Assembly (NCBI GenBank): GCA_963840545.1
Contig: CAWIZE010000001.1
Coordinates: 769,957-833,956 of the forward strand
DNA from: JAKAWQ01 sp963840545
GTDB taxonomy: Bacteria > Pseudomonadota > Alphaproteobacteria > Acetobacterales > Acetobacteraceae
Reading direction: 5' to 3'
Length of the DNA stretch: 64,000 bases
Part shown: one piece after another, positions 45,076-54,611 of the stretch
Numbering within the stretch: the stretch's first letter is position 1
How the letters are laid out: every line of letters starts with the position of its first letter
Program-made: the position numbers and the translations under genes
Notes under the pieces: model-generated
Told to the model about the DNA's origin: nothing
The model's database searches: none
The model's input: only the letters and a program-made list of their open reading frames with translations

Positions 45076-46428
45076 TTACATATTGATGTAGCCGGAGATC
45101 TCGTTCTCGGCCCAGTCGAGCACGTCCTTCATCTTCTCCTTGTTCTTGGCGAGCTTGACGATCATCACGTTGAAGGTCGCGTTGTTGTAGAGCTGCACGG
45201 CGATGCGCGGCGGCGCCGGGTAGCCTGCCATGCTCGACTGGGTGTCGTGCCAGGGCCGGATCGGGTAGTTGTAGAGCGTCCCGAGCGGCGGCTTTTCCGT
45301 CGCCCAGATCGCGAAGTCGTGCATGCTGGCGAAGGTCGGGATGTCGTAGCCGGCCGAGGCATTGCAGAGCGTCTCGATCTGCTGGCGCTGCTGGAGCCAG
45401 GTGATCAGCTCCTTGGCGGAGGTCTTGTTCGGGCTGAAGGACCAGACCCCCCAGAAGAACGGAAGATAGGGATTGAAGCGCCCCGCCGTGCCGGACGGGC
45501 AGGGGAAGGTCCAGCAATCCTCTGCCACTTTCGGCGCATCGCGCCGCGCCACCCACCATGCCGAGGGCGGGTTGAAGATCAGCGCCGACTGGCCGGAGAT
45601 CAGCGCCTTGTTGTTCGACGCGTCGTCGAAGGTGACGGTGTCCGCCGGCAGGGACGGATAGAGCTTCGTCATGTATTCCAGCACCTGCTGCACCGGATCG
45701 GAGCGCAGCTGCATGTTGCCCTTCGCGTCGACCAGCGCGCCGCCGAACGCATGCAGCAGCGCCCCGGTGAAATCGACGCTGTCGGTGGTCTGGCCGAGCC
45801 CGAGCCCGAAGGTCAGCCCCGCCTTCTGCGCTTGCGGCGCCAGCTTCGCCAGCAGATCCCAGGTCCACGGGTCGGCGGTTTTCGCATCGCCCGGCTTGTT
45901 CGGATACCATTCGCGGAGATCGTAGCCCGCCGTCTTGAAGAAGCTGAGCCGCGCGGAGGAGGGCTTGTATTGGCTGCCGACGCTGGTGGGCAGGCCCATC
46001 CAGTGCCCGTTCACTTGGCCGAGATATTCGCTGACCGCGTCGATCGTGCCGTACTGCTTGATCAGTCCGCCCATCACGTCGTCGATGGGCTCCAGGTGCT
46101 GCGCGTACTGCTGCACGCCCCAGCTCTGGAAGGTCATGATGTCGTGGCCGGTGCCGGCGAGCGATTCCGCCGCCGGGGCGAGCAGCAGCTTGGCGTTCGC
46201 GGTGCCCGAGCTCAGCAGGTCCACCGAGACGTCGACGTGGTTCTTCGCACCCCACGCGGAGATCAGCTTCAGCATCACCGGGTTGGCGGCCGGCACCCAA
46301 TGGTCCCAGAGCGCCACCTTGAGGCTGCCCGCGGCATGCGCCGTCCGCATATGGACGAGCGGAAGTGCCGCGCCGGCGGCGGCGATCTTGAGCGCATCAC
46401 GGCGGGTAACAGGACGTAGTTTCTTCAT
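45076..46428 (-). CDS. CUT1 sugar ABC transporter solute-binding protein
   Basis: 450 aa from ATG 46428 (GGAGGAG about 5 bp upstream). The leader TRRDALKIAAAGAALPLVHMRTAHA is twin-arginine-like. The mature part has family-1 landmarks: LKVALWDHWVPAANPV, GHDIMTFQSWGVQQYA, and a C-terminal KNKEKMKDVLDWAENEISGYI. It is longer than typical (about 410-430 aa). First gene of the operon. Confidence 0.85.
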   Translation of the reverse strand: MKKLRPVTRRDALKIAAAGAALPLVHMRTAHAAGSLKVALWDHWVPAANPVMLKLISAWGAKNHVDVSVDLLSSGTANAKLLLAPAAESLAGTGHDIMTFQSWGVQQYAQHLEPIDDVMGGLIKQYGTIDAVSEYLGQVNGHWMGLPTSVGSQYKPSSARLSFFKTAGYDLREWYPNKPGDAKTADPWTWDLLAKLAPQAQKAGLTFGLGLGQTTDSVDFTGALLHAFGGALVDAKGNMQLRSDPVQQVLEYMTKLYPSLPADTVTFDDASNNKALISGQSALIFNPPSAWWVARRDAPKVAEDCWTFPCPSGTAGRFNPYLPFFWGVWSFSPNKTSAKELITWLQQRQQIETLCNASAGYDIPTFASMHDFAIWATEKPPLGTLYNYPIRPWHDTQSSMAGYPAPPRIAVQLYNNATFNVMIVKLAKNKEKMKDVLDWAENEISGYINM

Positions 46429-46655
46429 TTGGACTCCTCCCTCACGGCCTTTGTCCGCCCCTTCTGCGAAGGAATTCACAGAAGGGATCGGCTCTGCCGG
46501 CCAATCGCCTGCTGTTCAGCGGCTTGCCCCCTCGTCCCGCGAGCGGGCAAGGTATTGCCTGTCTCATGCCATAGTCCGCGACGCATCACAATCGCGGAGT
46601 GGCGAAAACGGCGGCGTTGCAAGGCCCGGCGGCCGGTGCCTCGCGCTTTCGTGCG
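46429..46655 (-). promoter_or_regulatory. Leader/promoter region of the sugar ABC operon
   Basis: 227 bp between the FUSC stop and the binding-protein start. It holds a 7-bp inverted repeat CCTTCTG/CAGAAGG with a 12-base loop (46460-46485), which could be a regulator site in the leader or a terminator for the FUSC transcript. I could not fix a -35/-10 pair with confidence. Confidence 0.4.
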
Positions 46656-48725
46656 CTATCCCGGCCCGAGCCGCCGCAGCAGCGCCGCGATGCGGTGCAG
46701 CAGAAGCAGCGCGGTATCCAGCCGCGGATCATCGACCCCGTCGGGCGCGCCATCGGGGGCGCCATTCGCCGGCGCGGGCGGCCGGGCCTTCCCCGCCGGC
46801 TCGCCGGCCAGCCGCCGCGCCTCGGCCGCGACGCGCGCCGCCGCGGCGGCGACCTCCGATGCGGCGACCTCAGGCGCTGCCGGCCCAGGCGCCGCCGGCC
46901 CAGGCGCCGCCGGCCCAGCCGCTGCTCTGTCCGGCTTCCCCTCTTCGCCGGCGAGGCGGACGAGATCCCGCACCCGGTAATGGCACGCCGCGAGCAGCCA
47001 CATCCGCCGCCGCGGCCGCGCCCGCGCGCCGGCGAGCAGGCCGAGCGTCTGCGGCCGCGCGGCGGCGCCGAGGCTGGCGAAGCGGCCCTCGAGGGCAAGC
47101 AGCAGCGCCAGCGGCCCCGGGTCGCGCACGCCGCTCGCCAGGCACCGCCCCGCCGCCTCGACCACCGATGCCAGCCCCTGGAGATAGGCGCGCTCGGCGA
47201 GCGTCACGACGTCGCTGGTCGGGACCACCCAGACGATGGCGGCCACCGCCACCCCCGAGGCCGACCCGATCGCCGCCTCGACCAGCCGCGTCAGCAGCAG
47301 ATCGGGCGCGAAAAATCCGAGCATCCCGAACAGCAGGCCGAGGATGATCGTGATCCAGAACATCATCATCCCGTAGGCCACCGTGCTCGCCTGGAAAGCG
47401 AGGAACACCGCGACGATGATGCCGGCGAGCGAGAGATAGGGGTGCCCGGAGAGCGCGGTCGCGACCAGCGTGCCCGCGACCACCCCGGCGATCGTGCCGA
47501 GCATGAACTGGGCCGCCTTGGCGATCGATTCGCCGCGCGAGCGGGTGCCGAGGAAGACGACGAACGCGGCGAAGGCCGCCCAGTACCATCGCCCGGGCAT
47601 GACGATCCCGCCGAGCACCACGGCGATCCCGATCGCCAGCGCCGCCTGGGCGACGCGCCTGAGCGGCGGCCGGGTGGGAGGCTGGGTGGCGGGCTGCGCC
47701 CGCGCCCGCCCGGCCTCCGCCCGCGCCGCCACGGCAGGCGCCGCCACCCGCATCGTCCCGGACAGCGCCTGCCCGAGCGCGCCGATCGCCGCCCCAAGCG
47801 GCGACCCGATCGCCGCCCCGAGCGGCGAACCGAGCGGCACGCCGCCGGCCGCCCCACCCGCGCCCAGCCCCGCCAGCGCGTCCGCGACCTCCCGCCGCTC
47901 GGCCGCCGCCGGCAGCCGGGCCAGGATCTTCCAGGCCACCCGCTCGCACGCGAGGTCGAGCGCCTCGAGCCCGAGCACGCGCCCGCGCGCCGCGCCGGCG
48001 AGCGCGGCGTCGGCTGCGACCACGGCCTCGTCGAGCCGCCCGACCGCCTGGCGCAGCCGCGCCCGCGCCCCCGGCCGCCAGAGCCCCGCGCGCACCGCCG
48101 CCGCGAGCATCCCTTGGATCGCCCGCACCCGCCGGCGCACGTCCGCCTCGATCCGCGCCAGCACGCGCCCGGGGATCTCCGGCAGCAGCACGGAATGGGC
48201 GAACAGCGCGGCAGCGGCCGCCAGCACCGCGATCAGCACCCGCGCCGGGACCTCGGCCAGGGGAATGACGCCGATCAGCCCGAGCAGATAGGCGATCATC
48301 GCGACCGTCGCGAGCGAGCCCCAGCGCGGCCCGCGCGCGGCGGCGTAAACCGTCGCGGTCAGCACGGCGACGAAGCAGGCTTCTCCGAGAACCGGGACCG
48401 GCCGGACCAGGGCGGCAAGGAGGCTCGCCAGCGACGCCGGGAGGGGCGCCAGCAGGATCGTCACGCGCTGCGCAGCCGGCGTCGGATCATGGAGGCTCGC
48501 CGCCATGAAAAGCCCCATGGCGAACCCGAAGAGCTCGGTCGGCCCCGAGATGCCGCGCTCGGCCCCGAGCCGGTTCGCCACCAGCAGCGTGATCGCGCCG
48601 GCGATCGTCGCCCGCGCCGCCTGGCGCAGCCGAAGCCAGCCCGGATCGGGCGGGAACAGCGCCTCCAGCACCGCGGCGAGCGCGTTCGCTTCGTCCCGCG
48701 CGCGGGCCGCCATCCGCGCGCGCAC
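46656..48725 (-). CDS. FUSC-family membrane protein (aromatic-acid/efflux type)
   Basis: 689 aa from GTG 48725 (ATG 48713 is an alternative). Two membrane blocks of about six helices (around residues 35-175 and 365-505) flank a cytoplasmic domain, the layout of FUSC/AaeB-like exporters. The second block has YWAAFAAFVVFLGTRSRGES, the conserved FUSC motif region. Two in-frame expansions are visible: GSPLGAAI twice around residue 305 (24-bp repeat, 47782-47829), and PAAPG three times near the C-terminus (15-bp repeat around 46880-46920). Confidence 0.8.
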   Translation of the reverse strand: MRARMAARARDEANALAAVLEALFPPDPGWLRLRQAARATIAGAITLLVANRLGAERGISGPTELFGFAMGLFMAASLHDPTPAAQRVTILLAPLPASLASLLAALVRPVPVLGEACFVAVLTATVYAAARGPRWGSLATVAMIAYLLGLIGVIPLAEVPARVLIAVLAAAAALFAHSVLLPEIPGRVLARIEADVRRRVRAIQGMLAAAVRAGLWRPGARARLRQAVGRLDEAVVAADAALAGAARGRVLGLEALDLACERVAWKILARLPAAAERREVADALAGLGAGGAAGGVPLGSPLGAAIGSPLGAAIGALGQALSGTMRVAAPAVAARAEAGRARAQPATQPPTRPPLRRVAQAALAIGIAVVLGGIVMPGRWYWAAFAAFVVFLGTRSRGESIAKAAQFMLGTIAGVVAGTLVATALSGHPYLSLAGIIVAVFLAFQASTVAYGMMMFWITIILGLLFGMLGFFAPDLLLTRLVEAAIGSASGVAVAAIVWVVPTSDVVTLAERAYLQGLASVVEAAGRCLASGVRDPGPLALLLALEGRFASLGAAARPQTLGLLAGARARPRRRMWLLAACHYRVRDLVRLAGEEGKPDRAAAGPAAPGPAAPGPAAPEVAASEVAAAAARVAAEARRLAGEPAGKARPPAPANGAPDGAPDGVDDPRLDTALLLLHRIAALLRRLGPG
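47782..47829 (-). repeat. 24-bp in-frame tandem duplication in the FUSC gene
   Basis: Units 47782-47805 and 47806-47829 match at 22 of 24 positions and encode an eight-residue GSPLGAAI-type unit twice in the cytoplasmic domain. Confidence 0.8.
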
Positions 48726-48755
48726 CGCCGCCCGCCCGCCCGCTCGCCCGCTCGC

Positions 48756-49793
48756 TCAGCGCACGACCGGGCCGTCCGCCTTGCGCCAGGCGTCGAGCCC
48801 GCCCTGGATGTGCCGTGCCGTGCCGAGGCCCGCATCGCGCGCCGCCTGCACCGCCATCGCCGAGCGTTCGCCGAAGGCGCAGAAGAAGAGGATCGACTTG
48901 CCGGTCGCCACCGCGAGCTCGTGCAGCACCCCGCCGGCGCCGATCGTCTCCGCCAGCTCGGCGTAGGGCACCGCGAGCGCGCCCGCGATGCCGCCGTGGC
49001 GCTTGCGCTCCTCCGCCTCGCGCAGATCGACCAGCACGATGTCCGACCGCCCGATCAGCGCCATCGCCGCGCCTGCGGTCACCGACCAGCCGCGCCGCGC
49101 CAGCTCCTCCTGGGCGAGCCCGACCCGCATGTTCGCCGGCACCGCGACGTCCATCATCTTGGGATTGGGCAGGTTGAGCCCGGCCATCAGCGCCGCGTAT
49201 TCGTCGACCGATTTCACCTGGAGCCGCGGGTTGTATCGCTTCTCCTCGCCGATCGTGCTCACCGTGTCGCCCTTGTAGTCGTGCGCCGGGTATACGAGCG
49301 TCTCCTCCGGCAGGGTGAGCAGGCGCCCGAAAATGGATTGGTACTGGGCGCGCGCGTCGCCGTTCTGGAAGTCCGTCCGCCCGGTGCCGCGGATGAGCAG
49401 CGTATCGCCGGTGAAGACGCGGTCGGCCATCAGGAAGCTGTAGGAATCGTCGGTGTGCCCGGGGGTGTACATCACGTCGAGCGAGAGCCCCTCGATGCGC
49501 ATCGTCTCGCCGTCGGCGAGCCGGATCGAGACAACGTCGGCCTGGGTCCGCTCGCCCATCACGGTGATGCAGTGGGTGCGGTCGCGGAGCGCGCCGAGCC
49601 CGGTGATGTGGTCGGCGTGCAGATGCGTATCGACCGCCTTGACGAGCCTGAGGTCGAGCTCGCGGATGAGCTGGAGGTAGCGATCGACCTTCTCGAGCAC
49701 CGGATCGATGATCAGCGCCTCGCCCCCGGCGCGGCTCGCCAGCAGGTAGCTGTAGGTTCCGGACGTCTGGTCGAAAAGCTGGCGGAAGATCAT
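48756..49793 (-). CDS. Metallo-beta-lactamase/rhodanese fusion (persulfide dioxygenase-like)
   Basis: 345 aa from ATG 49793. The N-terminal MBL domain has the metal motif THLHADH (His57, His59, Asp61, His62), YTPGHTDDSYSF and FTGDTLLIRGTGRTDFQ, as in ETHE1/Blh enzymes that oxidise glutathione persulfide. The C-terminal rhodanese domain (about 240-345) keeps its active Cys in FFCAFGERSAM. Fused forms handle sulfide or persulfide stress. It overlaps the M20 gene stop by four bases. Confidence 0.86.
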   Translation of the reverse strand: MIFRQLFDQTSGTYSYLLASRAGGEALIIDPVLEKVDRYLQLIRELDLRLVKAVDTHLHADHITGLGALRDRTHCITVMGERTQADVVSIRLADGETMRIEGLSLDVMYTPGHTDDSYSFLMADRVFTGDTLLIRGTGRTDFQNGDARAQYQSIFGRLLTLPEETLVYPAHDYKGDTVSTIGEEKRYNPRLQVKSVDEYAALMAGLNLPNPKMMDVAVPANMRVGLAQEELARRGWSVTAGAAMALIGRSDIVLVDLREAEERKRHGGIAGALAVPYAELAETIGAGGVLHELAVATGKSILFFCAFGERSAMAVQAARDAGLGTARHIQGGLDAWRKADGPVVR

Positions 49794-51259
49794 GCGGGTT
49801 CCTCCTCCCTTGCCCGGCTCCGGCCTGCCGGCGTGGCGCCCGCGCCGAGGTCCCAGAACAGGCCGGCCATCGCGGCGATCGCCTGGCGCGCCGGCCCGGC
49901 CAGCAGATGCTCGTCCGGCCCGTGCTGGCCGCAGCCATTGTAGCTGTGCGGGATCCAGACCAGCGCGGTGCCGAGCAGGTCGGCGAAGACGTCCCCCGGC
50001 AGCCCGCCGGCGGCGTTGGGGATCACCTGCGCCTTGCGCCCCAGCGTCCGTTCCATGCTCGCCGCGGTGAACCGCACCCAGGGGTCGGCGGGGTCGGTGC
50101 GGCTCGCCGGCATGCGCAGGCGCGCATTCTCGATCGCAACCTCGGGAAAGCCCGCGCGATCGAGGTGCCGCCGGAGCGCCGGGGCGAAGCTCCCGGGGTC
50201 GGTGTCCACGGTGTAGCGGATCTGGCAGTGGGCGATCGCGTCCGGCGCCACCGCGTTGACCGGGTTCTCCGGCCGGCCGGAGAGCATCGCGAGAACGATA
50301 AAACTGTTCCAGCCATAGATCTTCTCGGCCGCCGTGAGGCCCGGCTCGCCCCAGTCCGCATCGATCGTCGCCGCCTCGCCGCCCCCGATCCCGCTGCCGC
50401 CCCCGATCCCGCTGCCGACCGGGCAGCCCGCGAGCACGCGGGCGACGCTCGCCGGCACGCCCCCCTGCGGCAGCCATTCGCGCACCAGGATGCGCCCGTG
50501 CCGATCGACGATCGCGGCCAGCGCGTGGGCGAGCACGATCGCGGGGTCGGTGGCGAGCCCGCCCCAATGGCCGGAATGGATCCCGCCCGATCGCAGCCGC
50601 ACCGCGAGCTCGAAATGGAAGGTGCCGCGGGTTCCGGTGGCGATCGTCGGCATCTCCGGGCTCACCCGCGGCCCGTCGCTGCCGATCAGCACGTCGGCGG
50701 CGAGTTCCTCCGCGTGCCGCGCGACGAAGCCGCGCAAGCCCGGCGAGCCGCGCTCCTCGGAGGTCTCCAGCACCAGCTTGAGGTTGCAGCCGAGCCGCCC
50801 GCCGCGCTCGGCCAGCACCGCCTCGAGGGCGGCGAGGTTGAGCGCGTGCTGGCCCTTGTTGTCGGCGGTGCCGCGGCCGTACCAGCGCTCGCCCTCGATC
50901 GTAAGCCGCCAGGGCGAGAGCCCCGCGCGCCATTGCTCGTCGAGCCCGCGCACCGTGTCGCCGTGGCCGTAGGTGAGCACGCTCGGCAGCCGGGGGTCCT
51001 CGATCCGCGCGGCGGTGAGGATCGGGCCGAAGCCCGGCTCCGGGTTCGCATGAATGGCGCAGGCGAAGCCGAGCCGTTCGAGCCAGGGCCGGATCGCCGT
51101 CTCGAGGTAGCGTGCGAGGTCGCGCGCATGGGCGGCCTCCTGCGAGGTGCTCGGGATCGCGATCAGGCCGGCGAGGAGGTCGCGGAACCGGCCATCGTCG
51201 AAGAACGAAACGGCGCGGGCGACGGCGGTTTCCCTGGTTCCCTGGCCGCTGCTCCCCAT
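49790..51259 (-). CDS. M20-family metallopeptidase (dipeptidase-like)
   Basis: 489 aa from ATG 51259, placed behind AAGGGAG; GTG 51274 would add five residues but lies on top of that site. M20 motifs: LTYGHGDTV (metal His/Asp), WYGRGTADNKGQHALN, ETSEERGSPGL, and the C-terminal HSYNGCGQHGPDEH with the last metal His. It hydrolyses dipeptides or N-acyl amino acids. An 18-bp tandem duplication (50382-50417) doubles a GSGIGG stretch in a loop. Confidence 0.83.
   Translation of the reverse strand: MGSSGQGTRETAVARAVSFFDDGRFRDLLAGLIAIPSTSQEAAHARDLARYLETAIRPWLERLGFACAIHANPEPGFGPILTAARIEDPRLPSVLTYGHGDTVRGLDEQWRAGLSPWRLTIEGERWYGRGTADNKGQHALNLAALEAVLAERGGRLGCNLKLVLETSEERGSPGLRGFVARHAEELAADVLIGSDGPRVSPEMPTIATGTRGTFHFELAVRLRSGGIHSGHWGGLATDPAIVLAHALAAIVDRHGRILVREWLPQGGVPASVARVLAGCPVGSGIGGGSGIGGGEAATIDADWGEPGLTAAEKIYGWNSFIVLAMLSGRPENPVNAVAPDAIAHCQIRYTVDTDPGSFAPALRRHLDRAGFPEVAIENARLRMPASRTDPADPWVRFTAASMERTLGRKAQVIPNAAGGLPGDVFADLLGTALVWIPHSYNGCGQHGPDEHLLAGPARQAIAAMAGLFWDLGAGATPAGRSRAREEEPA
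50382..50417 (-). repeat. Perfect 18-bp tandem duplication in the M20 peptidase gene
   Basis: Units 50382-50399 and 50400-50417 are identical and encode a Gly-rich loop twice; the lack of divergence suggests a recent event. Confidence 0.85.
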
Positions 51260-51270
51260 TCTGCTCCCTT

Positions 51271-53341
51271 TCACGTCTCGAGGTCGGAAAAGCGCCTGCC
51301 GTGCCTCGCGAGCTCGCGCAGCAGCGGCGCCGGCTCCCAGCCCGGCCCGTCACGCGCGGCGATCGCCTCGACCCGCCGCAGCACCTCCGCGAGCCCGATC
51401 GTGTCGGCCTCGAAGAGCGGCCCGCCGCGCCAGGCGGGGTAACCGTAGCCGTGCACCATCACGACGTCGATATCCGAGGGACGGGCGGCGACCCCCTCGG
51501 TACAGCATACGGGCCGCTTCGTTGACCATCCCCGCATGCGCGCGCTCCTGGATCGCTGCGGCCAGCACCTTGCGCCGATGGGTGCCGCGCGCGGCGGAGG
51601 CGCGGGCGACCAGCGCCGCCACCACCGGGTCGGGCAGCCGCTTGCCGTCGCGATGGAGGTACCAGCCGGCGCCGCTCTTCTGGCCGAAGCGGCCCTGCTC
51701 GCAGAGCCAGTCGGCGATCGGCACCAGCCGCTCGCGCACGCGGTGCTGGGCGCCGCGCCGCCACGCCCCCCAGCCGCTATCGAGGCCGGCCGCGTCGGCG
51801 GCGGCAAAGGGGCCGATCGCGAAGCCCCACACCTCGTGCGCCGCGTCCACCTCCTCCGGAAGCGCCCCTTCCTCGAGCGCGTATTCGCATTGCAGCCGCC
51901 AGCGCAGCAGGATGCGATTGCCGATGAACCCCTCGCCCGCCCGCGCCACCACGGCCACTTTCCGCATCCGCCGCGCGAGCGTGAGCCCGCTTGCCAGCAC
52001 CGCCGGCCCGGTGCGCGCGGCGCGCACCACCTCGACCAGCCGCGCCGCCTGCGCCGGGCAGAAGAAATGCAGCCCGAGCACGCGCTCCGGGGCATCGACG
52101 AGGTCGGCGAGCGCGTCGATATCGAGGAACGAGGTCGTGCTCGCCAGCACCGCGTCCCGCCGCACGACGCCCGAGAGGGCGCGGAAGACCGCGCGCTTGA
52201 TCGCCGGGTCCTCCGATACCGCCTCGATCACCAGGTCCGCGCGGGCGAGCGTGCCGAGGTCGAGCGCGGTCGAGATCCGGTTCTCCCGTTCCGCGCGCGC
52301 CTCGGCCGAGAGCCTGGCCGCCCGCTCCTGGCGGTCGAGGATGGCGCCGATCCGCTGCTCGGCGGCGCTGCGGGCGCCGGCATCCGCCTCCACCAGGATC
52401 GTCTCGAGCCCGGCGCCGGCGAGCGCCACCGCGAGGCCCGAGCCCATCGCCCCGCCGCCGACGATGCCGATGCGCGCGAACGGCCGCGCCGTCGCGCCCG
52501 CCGGCGGCCGGGCGGCCTGGCGCTCGGCGTGGAAGAGGTGGCGGAGCGCGCGCGCCTGGACGGACTGGCGAAGCCCCTGCGCCAGCGCCCGCTCGCGGTC
52601 GAGCCCCTGCGCGAAGGGCACGGTCAGCGCGAGCCCCACCGCCTCGGCCGCCCGCAGCGGGGCGGCGTGGCCGCGCGATCGCCGCGCCATCACCGCGACC
52701 GCGGTATCGAACTCGGCGCGGTCGAGCGGCGGGACCGGCCGCTCCGAGAGGCGCGGCAGCGCGCCCCGCGCCGCCAGCGCGCGTGCCCGCGCGAGCGCCG
52801 CGGCGCGGACGTCGGTCGCCACCTCGTCCACCAGGCCGAGCTTGAGCGCCTCCGCCGCCGGCACGCGCCGGCCGCTGGCGATCAGATCGAGGGCGACCAG
52901 CGCGCCCGCCAGCCGCGGCAGGCGCTGCGTGCCGCCGGCGCCCGGGATCAGGCCGAGCAGCACCTCCGGCAAACCGACCGCCGCGTCCGGCGCGATCACC
53001 CGTCCGTGGCAGGCGAGCGCCAGCTCGAAGCCGCCGCCGAGCGCGGTGCCGTGCAGCGCCGCGACGACCGGCTTCTCCAGCGCGTCCAGCGCCGCGCTCA
53101 CCGTGGCCAGGACCGGCTCGGAAGGCGGGCCGTCGAACTCGCGGATGTCCGCCCCGGCCATGAAGGTGGGTCCGGCGCCCGCGATCACGCCGGCGGCGAG
53201 GCGCGGATCGCCGGCAAGCTCCGCGATCGCGTTGAGCAGCCCCTGTCGCACCGGCGCCGACAGCGCGTTCACCGGCGGATGATCGACCAGGATCAGGCCG
53301 ACATCGCCCTCACGCTCGAGGCGAACCGGACTCCCGGACAT
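51271..53341 (-). pseudogene. Bifunctional enoyl-CoA hydratase/3-hydroxyacyl-CoA dehydrogenase (FadJ/FadB type), frameshifted
   Basis: From ATG 53341: crotonase domain (VDHPPVNALSAPVR, AGADIREFDG, HGTALGGGFELALACH, GLIPGAGGTQRLPRL), then the NAD-binding IGIVGGGAMGSGLAVALAGAG and the dehydrogenase block LHFFCPAQAARLVEVV. After NEAARMLYR the frame is lost at about 51499; removing one base continues EGVAARPSDIDVVMVHGYGYPAWRGGPL to TGA 51271, the usual C-terminus. It performs steps two and three of fatty-acid beta-oxidation. The indel affects only the last ~75 residues and may be a sequence error. Confidence 0.8.
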
Positions 53342-53413
53342 CGTTCCCCCCGATAGCTTCGGAAGGACACCATAGCACCGCGGGGAAAAGCTTTGTGGGA
53401 AGCGAAAGTCGCC

Positions 53414-54001
53414 TCAGGCATGCCCGGCGGTGCCGGAAAGCGAGCCCGGATCGATCTTGAGCTTGGCCATCGCGCGGCGCCACTTGGTCTCGTGGTCCTC
53501 GCCGAACACCAGCCCCTCGTCCGCCGGCCCGAACAGCCAGGCGTTGTGGGTGAGCTCGTTGTCGAGCTGGCCGGGGCCCCAGCCGGCATAGCCGAGGGCC
53601 AGGAGGCCGGCGCGGGGGCCGCCGCCGCCGGCGATCGCCTTCAGGATATCGAGGCTGGCGGTGAGCGCGAGCGCCTCATCGACGCGCAGGCTGCCCTCGC
53701 CGGTCCAGTCGGTGGTGTGCAGCACGAAGCCGCGCGCGTTCTCCACCGGCCCGCCGGAGCAGAGCCGGATGCGCCGCGCCGGCGGCAGGGGCGCGATGTC
53801 GAGCTGCTTCAGCAGCTCATCGAAGCTCGGCTGCGCGATCGGGCGGTTGATGACGATGCCCATGGCGCCCTCCGCCGTATGGGCGCACATGAAGATCACG
53901 CTTTGCGCGAAGCGTGGGTCGGCCATGCTGGGCATGGCGATGAGCAGTTGCCCGGTGAGGAAGCCGTCGTCCCCGGGCCGATCCGGCGGTAAAACCGACA
54001 T
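53414..54001 (-). CDS. YqgE/AlgH family protein (UPF0301)
   Basis: 195 aa from ATG 54001 (MSVLPPDRPGDDGFLTGQLLIAMPSM). Family blocks: ADPRFAQSVIFMCAHTAEGAMGIVINRP, LCSGGPVENARGFVLHT and GYAGWGPGQLDNEL. The biochemical function of the family is not established. It is divergent from the peroxiredoxin gene with 111 bp between the starts. Confidence 0.86.
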   Translation of the reverse strand: MSVLPPDRPGDDGFLTGQLLIAMPSMADPRFAQSVIFMCAHTAEGAMGIVINRPIAQPSFDELLKQLDIAPLPPARRIRLCSGGPVENARGFVLHTTDWTGEGSLRVDEALALTASLDILKAIAGGGGPRAGLLALGYAGWGPGQLDNELTHNAWLFGPADEGLVFGEDHETKWRRAMAKLKIDPGSLSGTAGHA

Positions 54002-54112
54002 GCCGCGAATCTGGGGCGATCCGCCCGGCCACGCAAGCGCCCCGGATGACACTTCCGCCCGGGCAGGCTAGGAATCGCCCCTCAAGAGGCACCAACAGGG
54101 GCGGAGCGAGAC

Positions 54113-54595
54113 ATGGCGATCAAGGTCGGCGAAGCGATCCCGTCGATGAAGCTGATGACGGCCACCGCCGAGGGGCCGAAGGAGATCTCCACGGACGAGA
54201 TCTTCAAGGGCAGGAAGGTGGTGCTGTTCGCCGTGCCCGGCGCCTTCACGCCCACCTGCAGCATCAAGCACCTGCCGGGGTTCGTGCAGAGCGCGGCGGC
54301 GATCAAGGCGAAGGGCGTGGACGCCATCGTCTGCATGGCGGTGAACGATGCCTTCGTGCTCGGCGCCTGGGCCAAGGACCAGCACGTGGACGGCGGGATC
54401 ACGATGCTGGCGGACGGCTCCGGCGCCTTCACCAAGGCGCTCGGCCTCGAGCTCGACCTCGTCGCGCGCGGGCTCGGGGTCAGGAGCCAGCGCTTCGCCC
54501 TGATCGCCGTGGACGGCAAGGTGACCTATCTCGCGGTCGAGCCGCCGGGCGGCTTCGATGTCAGCCGCGCCGAGGCGATCCTGGAACATCTCTGA
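54113..54595 (+). CDS. Peroxiredoxin, Prx5/AhpE type
   Basis: 160 aa. The peroxidatic Cys49 lies in VPGAFTPTCS, the Prx5 signature (PGAFTPTCS..H.P). It reduces hydrogen and alkyl peroxides in the cytosol, usually with glutathione/glutaredoxin. No fused glutaredoxin domain. The downstream LysR gene is convergent, with 16 bp between stops. Confidence 0.88.
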   Translation: MAIKVGEAIPSMKLMTATAEGPKEISTDEIFKGRKVVLFAVPGAFTPTCSIKHLPGFVQSAAAIKAKGVDAIVCMAVNDAFVLGAWAKDQHVDGGITMLADGSGAFTKALGLELDLVARGLGVRSQRFALIAVDGKVTYLAVEPPGGFDVSRAEAILEHL

Positions 54596-54611
54596 GGTAA
54601 GCGCGCCCCGC

